A DNA stretch of 64,000 bases. Source: Apteryx mantelli (Eukaryota > Chordata > Aves > Apterygiformes > Apterygidae). Positions 61,551-64,000 of this stretch are shown one piece after another; position 1 is the stretch's first letter, and each line of letters starts with the position of its first letter. Position numbers and translations under genes: made by a program. Location: the NCBI RefSeq assembly GCF_036417845.1, contig NC_089978.1, positions 135,960,288 to 136,024,287 on the forward strand, written 5' to 3'. The notes under the pieces are model-generated. The model searched no databases. It saw nothing but the letters and a program-made list of their open reading frames with translations, and was not told the origin of the DNA.

Positions 61551-64000
61551 TGTATTGTTAGGGATCATCTAAGTTTAACTTGCTCTCTGGCGGCACACAT
61601 AAGCCAGACTCATTCCTGTTTTTTTGGGGAGGGGTTTTTTTTGAACAAATTAATTGTCTTTTTTATCTTTCAACCCTTTCATTCTTGTGTCACAACTTCT
61701 ATCCACTTCTCATAAAATTCCTACTATATGAAACAAAATTAAGTATAGACTTTTAAAACTCCATTTTAAAGATTCATACATATTTCCCAGAAGCAGTAAT
61801 TAATGACCATTAATGAGAGCAAGACATATTTGATTTCAAAATCCCTCCATTGAGTATTCAGAGATGTCAGCTGCCTACTCACCATAAATTTCCAAATATT
61901 TGACTTAATTTCAATCCCCACCTTTTGGTAATTAGAAGGTGCAACAGAAGCTCAGCCTGCATTAAAAGGCTAATAAAGAAGATTTCTAGTTCTCCTGGTT
62001 AGAGAAAAAAGCTTTCAAAAAGGACTAGATGTCCTATCGGCTCAAAAAACAGAAGACAAATAGCGAACAGCCCTTTCTTAAGGAAAGTCACCAATTTGTA
62101 ATGCCCAGGAGCGCCAATCCAGCTGGTAGTGGGTTGGTCTGCTGCATCTGGCCATTAGGGAGGAAGATGCATTCCTCTAAGACATCTCTCTTGATAATTA
62201 ATCATGTCACACCTGATCCAGTTCTTTGATTTCTCAGATCCATTTTCTATCCTGTTAAGGAATCTCACAACTAGAATAAATATTTCTGCTAATATTTCTT
62301 TTGTGTAGTGTCTCCTTAGTAGGGCCCTGTGCATAGTAGCCTCAGCAATCAGTAAATACAGGGCTTTTAGTGATGGAAAACCTACTGCCACTTGACTGCT
62401 GTTTGGGAGACTGTACAAAGAGAAGATTGCATCATAACATCTCTTTTTGATGGCACTGGCAGACAACAGAGGTCTTTGAAATCTCTCAGGAAAAGGAAAG
62501 TTTACGGCATGGGACTTTTGTTCCTGTGTATATTTCATACTGTTTTGTGCCATTCAGTGAAAACTAAATTATAACTCAGGGGAAGCAGAACATAAAGCTG
62601 TGTGTCAGAGTTCTGCAGTAGCAGCAGCCAACAAGCATGCTCCATCCCTCACTAAATGACTTTTTAGCCATATGGCAATTTTCTTAGTTATGTGTATGAA
62701 GAAGTGATTCAGAGGAGCAGAAACAACAGTGTCTTGCAGCACAGTTATCTCATAGCCTGTAAATGCTGCCAATTCTAACTCTAAGCATGGTACCTCAACA
62801 GCATTGGAAGTACTACCTGGGATCCTACAGCTGACACAAGTGTCCTGTGGATGTTGGAAGGGGTAACCCATACAGGCCTGTTGTTCCAGCACATAGAGGA
62901 CTTGGTGGGAGCTCCCATGTTACAACCCTTGCCAATAAAAGAGATTCTTAAGAATAACAGCATGAGGAAGCAGGACAGCCCTCACCAAGGGGTCTAGCAT
63001 GGGGTCTAAGAGCCAGTGAAGGTCTCAGCCAGTGAGCAAAACTGATGTGATGAGCACTGGGAGAGCAACAGTGGGAACTGGTGTGATGGCCATGGGGTCA
63101 GTGGGCCAGTGAGGGGAGCTCATGCAAAGGTTTTCTGTCAGAGCAATGGTTGATTGTAGAAGTCTGACTGAGGGAGAAGTGCGGCATGTGAAAAGCCCTG
63201 GTATTATGGACTGTTGCTGGGAGTGAAATGCTGGAAAAAATGAAAGAATGAAGTGCTGAACAAAATGCTATTGTGGACTGCATTGGTGGGGAGACTCCAT
63301 TAATGCGTCTTATCCCTCTGTCCGTGGCATGAAGACTGTTCCTGGCACAGCCCATTGCATGGCAGATTTCTACCCTTGTGCAGAGGACTGCTCCCAGGCT
63401 TCCTGCCACATGTGCCACATGTTGCCTCAAAGTGCATCTGAGGGTGAGTCAACCCAGTGACTCCATGGCATACACACTGTTTCTGTATGAACACAGGAAC
63501 AGCGGTCCATGGGCCTGGATGGTGAGTTTTTGCAATTCAAAGAAGGTATAAAACAGAGGGATAAGTTGCTGATCCTCATTGCTGTCCAGCTTATTTCATG
63601 TTATGCCACCTCTTTATGCCTTAATGTTTCATAATTATAACAGCTACATAATGAGTCAAGTGACACAAAAGAGAATATCACATGGTGTGCCAGTAATACA
63701 GTGCTGTCTGCCCTGAAATATACAGTGTACAACTTGCTGCTGTATTTATTTGAATAATGCATAATCCTGAATTTTGTTGATATATGGTTTAAATCAGTTC
63801 TTGAATTTTGACTTAAACAAGGGGAGAAAAATTTGCCCTTGTATGTAAGACAGTAACTCAACCATTATTTTAACAGATGTCAAGTCTTGCACATTTGTTA
63901 TTTGCAGTAAAATATTCAGAACTTTCAAGCAATTTAGAACTAAACAATTTCAAATACATATCTTCAGCATCACGAAGCTGGTCATTCTGCACTTTCAGTC
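61551..64000. other. DNA downstream of the lectin pseudogene, no gene seen
   Basis: AATAAA near 61971 could have served the lectin gene. Imperfect GCCAGTGAGG-like repeats occur at about 63010-63120. No further lectin exon could be recognised. Confidence 0.45.

Noticed and set aside
62029-62560. Further gene downstream of the lectin
   Set aside because: The open frames are short, overlap on both strands and show no splice pattern or motif.

Overview
The window is nuclear DNA from a vertebrate, most likely a non-galliform bird. The evidence is split genes with GT-AG introns, many CR1 LINE copies whose 3' ends carry short ATTCTGTG repeats, a probable solo retroviral LTR, and exons nearly identical to human autophagy and membrane-protein genes. 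No bacterial, CRISPR or organellar features were seen. The species assignment is inference.

Layout. (1) 1-5.8 kb is GC-rich and holds two small secreted-peptide genes on the + strand. The first is a hepcidin-like gene with an eight-cysteine core. The second I do not recognise: a signal-peptide exon followed by phase-0 microexons of 57, 27 and 21 nt that have been tandemly duplicated. (2) 6.9-15.15 kb and 37.28-45.5 kb are the two arms of a very large, nearly perfect inverted repeat. Each arm holds a near full-length but decayed CR1, about 3.7 kb of its 3' flank and an LTR-like sequence. (3) The 22-kb segment between the arms holds GABARAPL1 on the - strand (four coding exons, CpG-rich promoter) and smaller CR1 copies. 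GABARAPL1 carries a single-base insertion in exon 3. (4) 49.8-53.4 kb holds TMEM52B on the - strand, five coding exons, intact. (5) 56.1-61.6 kb holds a KLR/CLEC-type C-type lectin on the + strand. It has the expected cytoplasmic, membrane, stalk and three lectin-domain exons, but also stops and splice defects, so I call it a pseudogene.

The order lectin - TMEM52B - GABARAPL1, with the lectin opposite in orientation to the other two, matches the human 12p13 natural-killer/C-type-lectin gene region (OLR1 - TMEM52B - GABARAPL1 - KLRD1). On the far side of GABARAPL1, where human has KLRD1, this window instead has the inverted-repeat arm and then the two secreted-peptide genes. Much of the remaining sequence is intron or intergenic DNA in which I see only old repeats.

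The strongest candidates for something undescribed are the microexon repeat-peptide gene beside the hepcidin-like gene, and the inverted duplication whose edges fall inside CR1 sequence.
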